A stretch of DNA of 64,000 nt, from NCBI RefSeq assembly GCF_023149135.1, contig NZ_JAIWJX010000002.1, positions 2,604,001-2,668,000 on the forward strand, in the 5' to 3' direction. Numbering within the stretch: position 1 is the first letter of the stretch; the number at the start of each line of letters is the position of its first letter. A model generated the notes under the pieces. It saw only the letters and a program-made list of their open reading frames with translations, was not told the origin of the DNA and ran no database searches. Shown here one piece after another: positions 7,883 through 15,357 of the stretch. Position numbers and translations under genes: made by a program. The stretch is from Fictibacillus marinisediminis (GTDB lineage Bacteria; Bacillota; Bacilli; Bacillales; Fictibacillaceae).

Positions 7883-8926
7883 TCATAAGACCAGTTCAGA
7901 CTGCATGTAATGAAGCAGCAAAGTCGCCGTATGCCGCAAGGACTGTACGTGTGTGCGTTCATAGGCATGTGAAGCATCGATCCCAGCTCCTACCAATCCG
8001 TGCTTAATGTCATAGCCGGCTTTAATGGCCGCCGATGCATCAGAGCCGTAAAAAGGATAGATATCCACACGGTAGTCGACACTATGCTTTTCAGCCAGTT
8101 TGACCAAATGTTTGCGCAGTCCGTAATGATAAGGGCCGCTGGAATCTTTTGCACAGATCGACACCGTGTACTCATCGGTCGCCTGCCCGTCACCGATCGC
8201 GCCCATGTCGACTGCGATATATTCAACCGTCTCTTCTGAAATATTGGAATTTCCGCCGTACCCGATCTCTTCATTGTTTGAGATCAGGAAATTCACTGTA
8301 TAAGGCAGCTCAATCCTTTGATCTTTAATCACTTTAATAAGATGCATCAATATACCGACGCTTGCTTTATCATCGAGATGCCTCGACTTAATAAATCCGC
8401 TCTCTGTTATTTCCACCCTTGGTTCAAAGGATACGAAATCCCCTACCGAGATACCGAGTTTTTCTGTCTCCTCTTTTGTTTTCACCGGCTGGTCGATCCG
8501 AACTTCAATATTCACTTCGTCCCTTTTTGCGTCACCCGCATCTTTATAAACATGGACAGACGTCTGATGCATTAGGATGGTCCCTGTATAAATTTTTCCG
8601 TCAGTTGTATGTATCTTGCAATATTCTCCTTCGACTGCGTTCCAGCGGAATCCTCCAATCATGGTGAGCTTCAGGCGCCCGCTGCCTTTTATCTCTTTCA
8701 CCATGGCACCCAGCGTATCCACATGCGCCGTCAGCAAACGATGCTTCGTATCGTTCTTTCCTTTAAGTGTCGCGATCAGCCCGCCTTTATGGTTAATGTA
8801 ATACGGAACGTTTTCCTTAGTCAGAAAATCGCTCACATAGGAAATCGCGTGATCTGTATAGCCGGATGGGCTTGGAATACTGACTAAGTCCTTAATATTC
8901 TGAAGTATTTCTTGTTCATTGATCAT
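7883..8926 (-). CDS. M42-family metallopeptidase (YsdC/YhfE/FrvX-type glutamyl aminopeptidase)
   Basis: A 347-residue cytoplasmic aminopeptidase related to the self-compartmentalising TET/DppA-like enzymes. Metal-binding motifs of the clan MH fold are in place: TAHVDTLG, HLDDKASVG, NNEEIGYGG with the catalytic glutamate, VDMG, and the late HAYERTH ligand. It forms its own transcription unit between yqgQ and an unknown gene. The paralogue cannot be assigned, since Bacillus species carry several M42 genes. Confidence 0.88.
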   Translation of the reverse strand: MINEQEILQNIKDLVSIPSPSGYTDHAISYVSDFLTKENVPYYINHKGGLIATLKGKNDTKHRLLTAHVDTLGAMVKEIKGSGRLKLTMIGGFRWNAVEGEYCKIHTTDGKIYTGTILMHQTSVHVYKDAGDAKRDEVNIEVRIDQPVKTKEETEKLGISVGDFVSFEPRVEITESGFIKSRHLDDKASVGILMHLIKVIKDQRIELPYTVNFLISNNEEIGYGGNSNISEETVEYIAVDMGAIGDGQATDEYTVSICAKDSSGPYHYGLRKHLVKLAEKHSVDYRVDIYPFYGSDASAAIKAGYDIKHGLVGAGIDASHAYERTHVQSLRHTATLLLHYMQSELVL

Positions 8927-9062
8927 GATGTGCCTCTCTCCTATAATCGTCTAGTTCTTCCCTATAAAATTTCTTTCCTTCTCCTTAAATTCCTTCTTCT
9001 TTCTTGTGATGACCATGCATAAACATGGAACAACAGTCTGTCCAGCGGGGTGGTTAATTCCT

Positions 9063-9929
9063 ATGAAAATGAGAAATTGGCTTGGTGTCGTTCTGCCTGT
9101 TTTTTTCGCAATACTCTTTTTTATGTATCATTTTGGAAAGGAACCTGTCAAAGAAAGTATCATCTTTTTTCCCATCGACAGCCAAGTGACCTTCACAAAA
9201 GCATATACGAATGTCTCTTTGGGCGGCTCAACTGCTGAAAACTATACGCTCAACTGGGATGTATCATCTGAAACGAACAAGTCAGCTTATCTTCGGCAAG
9301 ATATTTCCATGCTGTATGCAAACGGTGTATTAACAAGCACGATGAACAAATGGGAACAGGACACCAGGACACTTAATCAGTCTAAAAAAGTGCCTGGAAG
9401 GAACGATCAATTGTCTCAGAGTGTCAGCTATCACTATGCAGAAATTCATAAAAATGAAGACACCTATCGCAGCGCCCAGGCGATGAGCAAAAAAAATCTT
9501 TATGTCTATCACAAAGGCAGCTCCTTTTCTTCTTTCCAAAATCCAAAGAACAGCAGTGAGCGATCTGTAAAAACCAAATTGGATGTTAAGACCTATTCAT
9601 TTCTTCAGCAGACCTGGAGCGGGGCCAAACAGTTCTACAATGTGAACGGCGCGAATTATAATGCTGTGGCACTAAACGATCTTCCCCAGTACCAAAACAG
9701 TCCGCTCCCTGGTTTCACACAAGACCAGACGAATAAAATTATCGGCAACCTGTGGGAAGGGCTATATAAAAATTATTTTCTCGGTGTCAAGAAAAGCAAT
9801 GGATCCAAAGTGAGCCCCATCGGCAGCAGTATGCCGCTTATCCTGTTCAGCAAGGATAAGACTCATTTGATGGTTCTGTTTAAGCTCAAGGATGGAGAGT
9901 ATATCCAGCTCATTCAATATACGAGATAA
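9063..9929 (+). CDS. Membrane-anchored extracellular protein of unknown family
   Basis: A 288-residue protein I do not recognise. A hydrophobic segment at about residues 6-21 (VVLPVFFAILFF) after a KMR start makes an N-terminal anchor or uncleaved signal, so the rest should face outwards. The external part is rich in Ser, Asn, Lys and Tyr, with no cysteine, which fits a wall-space protein. GGGGTGG nine bases before ATG 9063 favours this start over the upstream ATG at 9006. The last 20 bases overlap the convergent HAD gene. It stands alone with no obvious operon partner. Confidence 0.7.
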   Translation: MKMRNWLGVVLPVFFAILFFMYHFGKEPVKESIIFFPIDSQVTFTKAYTNVSLGGSTAENYTLNWDVSSETNKSAYLRQDISMLYANGVLTSTMNKWEQDTRTLNQSKKVPGRNDQLSQSVSYHYAEIHKNEDTYRSAQAMSKKNLYVYHKGSSFSSFQNPKNSSERSVKTKLDVKTYSFLQQTWSGAKQFYNVNGANYNAVALNDLPQYQNSPLPGFTQDQTNKIIGNLWEGLYKNYFLGVKKSNGSKVSPIGSSMPLILFSKDKTHLMVLFKLKDGEYIQLIQYTR

Positions 9930-10653
9930 GAAGCTGATTCAGTTCAGAGACCGAAGCAGCTCTTCTGTATTCCAAATGACTGCCTTGTGTTTTCGGCTCA
10001 CTCCTTCTTGTAGTGAGCCAGACCGCTTTCCATCCGGACACGGTGGCAGGAAAAATATCCTGGTCCCAAGAATCACCGACATATAGAGGATTGCTGCAAT
10101 CCGTTTGCTCTTGAATCTTTAGAAATATGACGGGATTGGGTTTTTGTACATTCATCTCGTCAGATATAAAGACATGTTGAGGCTTTATCCAGTTTGTAAG
10201 GTTTAAGGCCTCTATTTTATTTCTCTGAACCGTTTTCTCTCCATTGGTAATGATGCCCATCAACATTTTACGATCACATAGTTCCTGTAATAGTTGTGAG
10301 ACCCCTGCAAACAGCTGACAATACGATGGGATGTATGTTCTGAGACGTTCTTCAAAAACAGCAGCAGCCCTATGGGATCCTGCTTTCAGTCCGCATGCCT
10401 GCAAAGAAGTTAAAAATCTTTTGTTCTGATACGCGGTACGTGAAAGATCGCCGCACTCATAGCCAGCCCAAAAATAGTCACAGTATGTTTTGAATATTCT
10501 AAACCAATCCAGTTCAAGATTCATTTTGGTGCACCCTAATATCATCCGTTCCCCATACATCTCTGTAAAGCTTTGCATAGCGGCAAGCCCAAAAGTACGG
10601 TCATAATCAAAAAGTGTATTATCAAGGTCAAAAAAGATTCCGTTTGCTTTCAT
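9910..10653 (-). CDS. HAD-superfamily hydrolase (YjjG-like)
   Basis: A 247-residue haloacid dehalogenase-like phosphatase. Motif I FFDLDNTLF (about 7-15), motif II GIITNGE, lysine in KPNPVIF, and motif IV YVGDSWDQD are all intact, and the cap domain lies after motif I. The family dephosphorylates small phosphoesters; the YjjG type acts on pyrimidine nucleotides. The start ATG lies just after the terminator hairpin of the preceding gene and has no good ribosome site, so expression is uncertain. Confidence 0.8.
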   Translation of the reverse strand: MKANGIFFDLDNTLFDYDRTFGLAAMQSFTEMYGERMILGCTKMNLELDWFRIFKTYCDYFWAGYECGDLSRTAYQNKRFLTSLQACGLKAGSHRAAAVFEERLRTYIPSYCQLFAGVSQLLQELCDRKMLMGIITNGEKTVQRNKIEALNLTNWIKPQHVFISDEMNVQKPNPVIFLKIQEQTDCSNPLYVGDSWDQDIFPATVSGWKAVWLTTRRSEPKTQGSHLEYRRAASVSELNQLLISYIE

Positions 10654-10656
10654 ACC

Positions 10657-10683
10657 AAAAAGAAGAGGCGCGAACAGCGCCTC
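10657..10683 (-). terminator. Terminator between the small membrane protein gene and the HAD gene
   Basis: GAGGCGC and GCGCCTC form a 7-bp stem with a five-base loop, followed on the minus strand by TTCTTTTT. It ends only a few bases before the HAD start codon. Confidence 0.75.
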
Positions 10684-10858
10684 AGAACATTTCCTTCATA
10701 AATTTATCCCGCAAACCCGGAAACGACATCATTCGGCCAACCGCGAATCTCCGGAGCAAAGGCACTCCCAGTATGACATTGAGCAGCCGATATCTGTACT
10801 GATAACCTATCAGGATCAAGGCAACAACAAGGGCAAGCTTGAATATAAATCTAGTCAC
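10682..10858 (-). CDS. Small membrane protein of unknown function (58 residues)
   Basis: The open frame begins at 10891, but AAGGAGG followed at eight bases by GTG 10858 marks a much better start. The product has one membrane segment (FIFKLALVVALILIGY, about 4-19) and a basic C-terminal tail rich in Arg and Leu. Last gene of the yqgN - DUF92 - mobA unit. I do not recognise a family. Confidence 0.65.
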   Translation of the reverse strand: MTRFIFKLALVVALILIGYQYRYRLLNVILGVPLLRRFAVGRMMSFPGLRDKFMKEMF

Positions 10859-10902
10859 AGAGCATTCCTCCTTGCTCTTACTTTTTGCCATGATTGTGCA
10901 AA

Positions 10903-11520
10903 TTATTCCCTGAGCCCTTTTTCAATATAAAGGGAGTAATCTTCCTGTGTATTAATATTTATAAAATCATGTGGATTCCAGTCACCGCAGAGTTCATCGA
11001 TGTACTTCGTATTCACAGATTGCAGCAAACCATACATGCTCCTCTTCCCTTCAGTAAGAAGCTTGTATATGACCGGTTTGCAGCTCTTATGGTAAAGTGC
11101 GGCAAGCGGCTGCTGGCGTTCTTTCACGACAGGCACAACAGCCTGAATTCCCGGAGTACACAACGCAGCGGTTAAAAGGATCTCATATATTTCAGTTCTC
11201 ATGAGAGGCATATCACACGTGATGACCGCGTACCAGTCAGCTCCTTCTCTGATGTTCATCGCCGTAAGAATTCCCGCCAGGGGCCCTTGTCCTTGCAGGT
11301 ATGGAAGGTCCTGGATCACCATTGCAGATGAAGCGGACAGTTTATGTGCGATGGATGGATGTGCAACGAGATAAACAGAGGATACAGCAGGTTTCAAACA
11401 AGAGACAGCCCGTTCATAAAAATATTCACCATCATAATGAGCAAATGCTTTATGAATGGGGAAACGGGACGATTCTCCCCCGGCAAGCACTACACCCGTA
11501 CAATTCATTTTCATAACCAT
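10903..11520 (-). CDS. mobA: Molybdenum cofactor guanylyltransferase (MobA)
   Basis: Attaches GMP to molybdopterin, forming the guanine dinucleotide cofactor. The 205-residue protein has the nucleotide loop VVLAGGESSRF near the N-terminus and the CDMPLM metal site. The usual DK of the signature reads as IHK here, a permissible but unusual variant. I set the start at ATG 11520, eight bases after GGGGTG, which overlaps the DUF92 stop; ATG 11514 forms an ATGA overlap and is the alternative. No other molybdopterin genes are in the window. Confidence 0.8.
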   Translation of the reverse strand: MVMKMNCTGVVLAGGESSRFPIHKAFAHYDGEYFYERAVSCLKPAVSSVYLVAHPSIAHKLSASSAMVIQDLPYLQGQGPLAGILTAMNIREGADWYAVITCDMPLMRTEIYEILLTAALCTPGIQAVVPVVKERQQPLAALYHKSCKPVIYKLLTEGKRSMYGLLQSVNTKYIDELCGDWNPHDFININTQEDYSLYIEKGLRE

Positions 11521-12302
11521 AGGATCAGCACCCCTGTTGCTAGTCCTGCTGCTGCACTGGAAACAAAATTTACGGTATTGTTCGTGACGGCAGGCCAGCC
11601 TTTTAGTTTGCTGCATTTTACTCCGCAGTGATCCGCCTCTTCCACTTCAATTCCGCATACCTTACATCGGTAGGAAAGCTGAATGGTCCCGCCGATCAGA
11701 GTATCGAGAACATTGCCAAAAAATCCGGCAATGCCCACAGCCAAGAAGACGATAAAGGCCCGGCCGCCATGAAAAAACAGTATTGCCCCTGCCACACTGA
11801 TCACAAAAGAACCCAGTGCGGCTGCCGTGAGCCCAAGGGGAGACACCGCGCCCGATATTCCTTTTTCTACCCGTTGTCTTCGGAGGATATGATATGGTTT
11901 TGCTCTAGAGAGGACTCCCACTTCAGATGCCCAAGTATCAGCTGCGGCTTCTGCCAAACTGCCGAGCAAGAGAAGCAGCCAAAAAGGATGCGGAAACATT
12001 AAATAGCCTGCTCCTGCAAAAAACGCGCCGCCTCCATTCGCAAAGACCTGTCCCGCATCTCTCCCTTTTGATTCTTTTACGAGTGTTCTTATCTGCTGCT
12101 TTTTCACTTTTTCCCATTTACTTAAAAGTGAGGAGCTGATAAAGAAAAGAAGGAGTATGCTCAGCCCGCTGAAACCAAAAGCCCCATAAACAACCATACC
12201 CATTCCCCAGCTGGCAATCGCTCCGCTCAGTGTGAGCATTTTAAGTTTAAAGGCTGCAAAAACAAAGCAGCCCAGGATGATGCCAAAGACGAACCATCCC
12301 AT
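11511..12302 (-). CDS. DUF92 membrane protein
   Basis: A 263-residue polytopic protein of the DUF92/COG1836 family, which includes plant phytyl-phosphate kinase VTE6. About six hydrophobic segments are visible, together with the family signature ADTWASEVG near the middle and the GGTIQLSYRCKVCG-type stretch (residues split as GGTIQLSYR and CKVCG). Its first codon overlaps the yqgN stop by one base (TGATG), so the two are translationally coupled. The bacterial substrate is unknown. Confidence 0.85.
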   Translation of the reverse strand: MGWFVFGIILGCFVFAAFKLKMLTLSGAIASWGMGMVVYGAFGFSGLSILLLFFISSSLLSKWEKVKKQQIRTLVKESKGRDAGQVFANGGGAFFAGAGYLMFPHPFWLLLLLGSLAEAAADTWASEVGVLSRAKPYHILRRQRVEKGISGAVSPLGLTAAALGSFVISVAGAILFFHGGRAFIVFLAVGIAGFFGNVLDTLIGGTIQLSYRCKVCGIEVEEADHCGVKCSKLKGWPAVTNNTVNFVSSAAAGLATGVLILWL

Positions 12303-12871
12303 CAGAATTCCGCCTTATGAACACCTAGATCTGATACAATCCATTGGACAGGAATATCGAACGGTTCAACAGGTATCGAATGTGAGAGCTGAAAGTCGAA
12401 AGCCAAAGAAACCGTATTTCCTTCATAGGATGCCAGGTACCTGTCATAAAATCCGCCGCCAAAACCGATGCGGTAACCTTCTGGACTAAAGATCAAGCCA
12501 GGTACGATCATCAACTCGATATTATAAGCAGAAGAAAGCTGAGTTTTGGAACGAATCGGTTCATAAAGGTCCATGTATACATTTTCAAGGTCCTCAAAAG
12601 AGGTGATCTTATAAAAATCCATCGCCCTCTCCCCATCAGTGCTGCACTTTGGAACACTCACTTCTTTTCCTTCGACCCATGCTTTTTTTATAATCTCCCG
12701 GGTATCTACTTCAAATCCCCTCGAAATCGTAATCCCGATATGCTTCGCGTTCGACCATAACGGCATGTTGAATAACTGCCTGGCAATATCTTTACTCTTC
12801 GTTTTATGTAACGTTGAGTCCAGGGACAGCAGTTTGTTTTTCATTTCTTTTCTTAAGTTCTTCTTCTCCAT
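12302..12871 (-). CDS. yqgN: 5-formyltetrahydrofolate cyclo-ligase (YqgN)
   Basis: ATP-dependent conversion of 5-formyl-THF to 5,10-methenyl-THF. The 189-residue protein begins KKNLRKEMKNKLLSL and contains the conserved IVPGLIFSPEGYRIGFGGG region (given here in part), with GFGGGFYDRYL as the active-site glycine-rich stretch. AGGAGATG seven bases before ATG 12871 fixes the start. It heads the operon yqgN - DUF92 - mobA - small membrane protein. Confidence 0.93.
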   Translation of the reverse strand: MEKKNLRKEMKNKLLSLDSTLHKTKSKDIARQLFNMPLWSNAKHIGITISRGFEVDTREIIKKAWVEGKEVSVPKCSTDGERAMDFYKITSFEDLENVYMDLYEPIRSKTQLSSAYNIELMIVPGLIFSPEGYRIGFGGGFYDRYLASYEGNTVSLAFDFQLSHSIPVEPFDIPVQWIVSDLGVHKAEF

Positions 12872-13057
12872 ACCGCATCTCCTCTTAAAAATCATTCTCA
12901 TTCTTATTTTACCAGTTACCTGTCTAACGGCAACTGTATACTTACTGTTATTCCCTGCATCAAAACTTCCTCCATACAGCAAGGACTGCCGTTATCATTA
13001 CGTTTTTTTATTTTCATTTTAATTCCCTGAAGAAGTGATGAAGAGAAAAAAAACGGA

Positions 13058-13110
13058 AATAAAAAAGCCACCTAATCCCTTGTCTACCAAGGGTTTAGGT
13101 GGCTTTTCCT
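13058..13110 (-). terminator. Terminator after rpmG
   Basis: A long stem AAAGCCACCTAA..CCCTTG pairs with CAAGGG..TTAGGTGGCTTT around a five-base loop with one internal mismatch; A/T runs are on both sides. Confidence 0.88.
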
Positions 13111-13114
13111 TACA

Positions 13115-13264
13115 TTACTTCGTTTCACGGTGCAATGTATATTTTTTTAGTCTTGGGCTGTACTTTTTAAGCTCTAAGCGCTCTGGGTTATTACGTTTGT
13201 TTTTCTTCGTAATATAGTTGCGATCACCAGTTTCAGTGCAAGCAAGAGTGATGTTTACACGCAT
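13115..13264 (-). CDS. rpmG: 50S ribosomal protein L33
   Basis: A 49-residue protein starting [17 protein letters not shown] and ending with [11 protein letters not shown]. It lacks the paired CxxC motifs, having one cysteine only, so it is the zinc-free type of L33. GGAGGG precedes the ATG. It is too short for many ORF callers. In B. subtilis it is next to yqgN, as here; upstream, however, comes the glucan operon. Confidence 0.95.
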   Translation of the reverse strand: MRVNITLACTETGDRNYITKKNKRNNPERLELKKYSPRLKKYTLHRETK

Positions 13265-13383
13265 GTATTTTCCCTCCAAACCTTAACCATTACAATAATG
13301 GCGTACTGCTTTGATTGATTTGTTTCCAAATTAATTCATACTTTAATATAATACCAGACACATTTAATTTCAGCAAGTGCATT

Positions 13384-15351
13384 TTATTCAAGACGTTCAT
13401 AAGCTTGAATATAATCGACAACGACATCCACGAAGGTCGCGTGGGACCATGTTAATGGGGCGACGGACAGCGGTTCACCAGAGAATGGATGCAGCTGCTC
13501 AGGCAGAACTCCGCTTGAAAATGCGTGGGAGACCACCCAGTGCAAGTATTCCCTGCATTGCTTGAGGCCGTTCCGGTCAACGGCTGCAGCAATTTTCCAT
13601 TTCGCAAGCCACAGTGTACAGATTAGCCAAGGATTGCCTGGCACCTTCTCCACTTCATGGGTCTGCTGAAAATAATAATCGTTAAAATACCGTGCGACTC
13701 CGCCAATCGGTGTTTTGATATACAGCTCCCGCTCAATCGCCTCCATCGTAGACTGCACTCTTCCATCATTGACGGAAAAAACACCGAATGCAAACAAGCC
13801 GTACATGCTGCTTTCTATCGTATAATCTTTTGTTATTTCCCGATTTTCCTCGTTCAAGTAAATTCCCCGGAGGAACCGGCCGGCTTCTTGATCGTAAAGA
13901 TGGTTCTCCATTCCTTTTTTTACGCGCTCTGCTCCCGCTTTGTACCTTGCAGCCCTGTCATCTTCCCCAAATAAAAGAGCAAAAGAGTGAGCTGCCATCA
14001 AACCTCCGTAAACAGCCGAGCACGTAAACGAAAAGATTCCCCTTCTTTCTTCCCACAGGTCATAAGACGGATTGGGCAGATCAAGCTCTTCATCCATGAA
14101 CTGAAGAAGAAAACGGGCACCCGGCCTTACAAGCGATCGGTAAAGAGATTGGGCAAATTCGATATCCCCGGTCTCTTTGTAGTGCTCCCAAAACGCCCAT
14201 AATACGAGTGCCGTTTCATCCTCTTGTATCGGCAGCTGTTCTTTCCCGTCTTTTCCGACAGTCGGATGCCAGCTTGAACCGATCGATCCGTCCGGATTGT
14301 ATTTATGGTGCAGAAATCCTTCTTTCGTCAGCACCTCTGCACACCTTCTATAGAAATTTTTCACCATCCCCTGATAGCCGGCTTTGGCGATTGCCGCTGC
14401 CACAAGTGCGCCGTCCCTCGGCCACATGTAGCTGTAATGATCCCGGTTATATTGCTGGATATCAGAATCATTGGCAGCCATGATATAGCCATTTTCATTT
14501 GTCTGAGTCCGGACAATGAGCAGGCTCCGTTTATACAGAGCTAAAATCTCTTCCTCCAGATCTGTATCTGGAAGCGGTGATTTATTCGCCCATCTCCTCC
14601 AGTAGATCATGATCTTATCAATAGTCAATGATGGTCCGATTTCTTTGATGTATTCGTTCAGTGCAAGGATCTCTTCCCTGTTCCTTCCAATGGTCATCCA
14701 ATAAAAGGCTTCAACGGTTTCTTCCCCTCGAACTTCATGTTCCACAGAAAAGGTGCTGTCTACAGATCCCTGGGCGATCGGATTAATGTGCAGCGATCCA
14801 TCCTCGGCATCCTTCCATGTTCCTTCAGCGCTTTGGAACCGTTTGATTCCTGTCGTATACTGTGATATGCCGTTATCTCCAAAAAGAGCATTAAACAAAA
14901 AATAGCGATTCTTTTTGTAATGGATAATAGACCTTGAATCCGGGGCGTAAAAAGCAGTATCTCCAACCTCTGTCTCATAAATATTTAAATCCTGATGAAA
15001 AAAGAGCCGGATTTTCTTTTCCTTCTTCGAGGTGTTCGTCACTTTTATTCGGCGCAAAAACATATTTTCACGCTGATGAACACCGTCTTCAAATACAAGG
15101 CGAATGCCCATCTGTTTGTTTTCAGCCGTACAGCAGGTTACAAGAGAATCTTTATGATAGTCCGTATGGACGCTCCAGAGTTCCGAAGACAGCCAGGAGA
15201 AATGGCCATCTGACCATATCCCCACTTTGTTTGCGTGTCCCTGAACGTGATTTTGCTGTCCGACATAAGGATAATAAATGTCTCTAATCTGAAGGTGCTG
15301 ATCAATGTTTACGAGAATTTTTCCGTTTCCGGCTACAAGCTGCCTCGGCAT
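13384..15351 (-). CDS. GH15 glucoamylase-type glycoside hydrolase, cytoplasmic
   Basis: A 655-residue protein of the bacterial/archaeal glucoamylase group, which releases glucose from non-reducing ends of alpha-glucans or oligosaccharides. An N-terminal beta-sandwich (about 1-250) precedes the (alpha/alpha)6 barrel with YMWPRDGALVA (308-318). The probable general acid lies in DLWEERRG (E434/E435), and the general base is E618 in VLPEQ, followed by LTWSHA. No signal peptide is present, so it should act inside the cell. It is the last gene of the glucan operon, starting six bases after the preceding stop. Confidence 0.85.
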   Translation of the reverse strand: MPRQLVAGNGKILVNIDQHLQIRDIYYPYVGQQNHVQGHANKVGIWSDGHFSWLSSELWSVHTDYHKDSLVTCCTAENKQMGIRLVFEDGVHQRENMFLRRIKVTNTSKKEKKIRLFFHQDLNIYETEVGDTAFYAPDSRSIIHYKKNRYFLFNALFGDNGISQYTTGIKRFQSAEGTWKDAEDGSLHINPIAQGSVDSTFSVEHEVRGEETVEAFYWMTIGRNREEILALNEYIKEIGPSLTIDKIMIYWRRWANKSPLPDTDLEEEILALYKRSLLIVRTQTNENGYIMAANDSDIQQYNRDHYSYMWPRDGALVAAAIAKAGYQGMVKNFYRRCAEVLTKEGFLHHKYNPDGSIGSSWHPTVGKDGKEQLPIQEDETALVLWAFWEHYKETGDIEFAQSLYRSLVRPGARFLLQFMDEELDLPNPSYDLWEERRGIFSFTCSAVYGGLMAAHSFALLFGEDDRAARYKAGAERVKKGMENHLYDQEAGRFLRGIYLNEENREITKDYTIESSMYGLFAFGVFSVNDGRVQSTMEAIERELYIKTPIGGVARYFNDYYFQQTHEVEKVPGNPWLICTLWLAKWKIAAAVDRNGLKQCREYLHWVVSHAFSSGVLPEQLHPFSGEPLSVAPLTWSHATFVDVVVDYIQAYERLE

Positions 15352-15357
15352 GATCCA

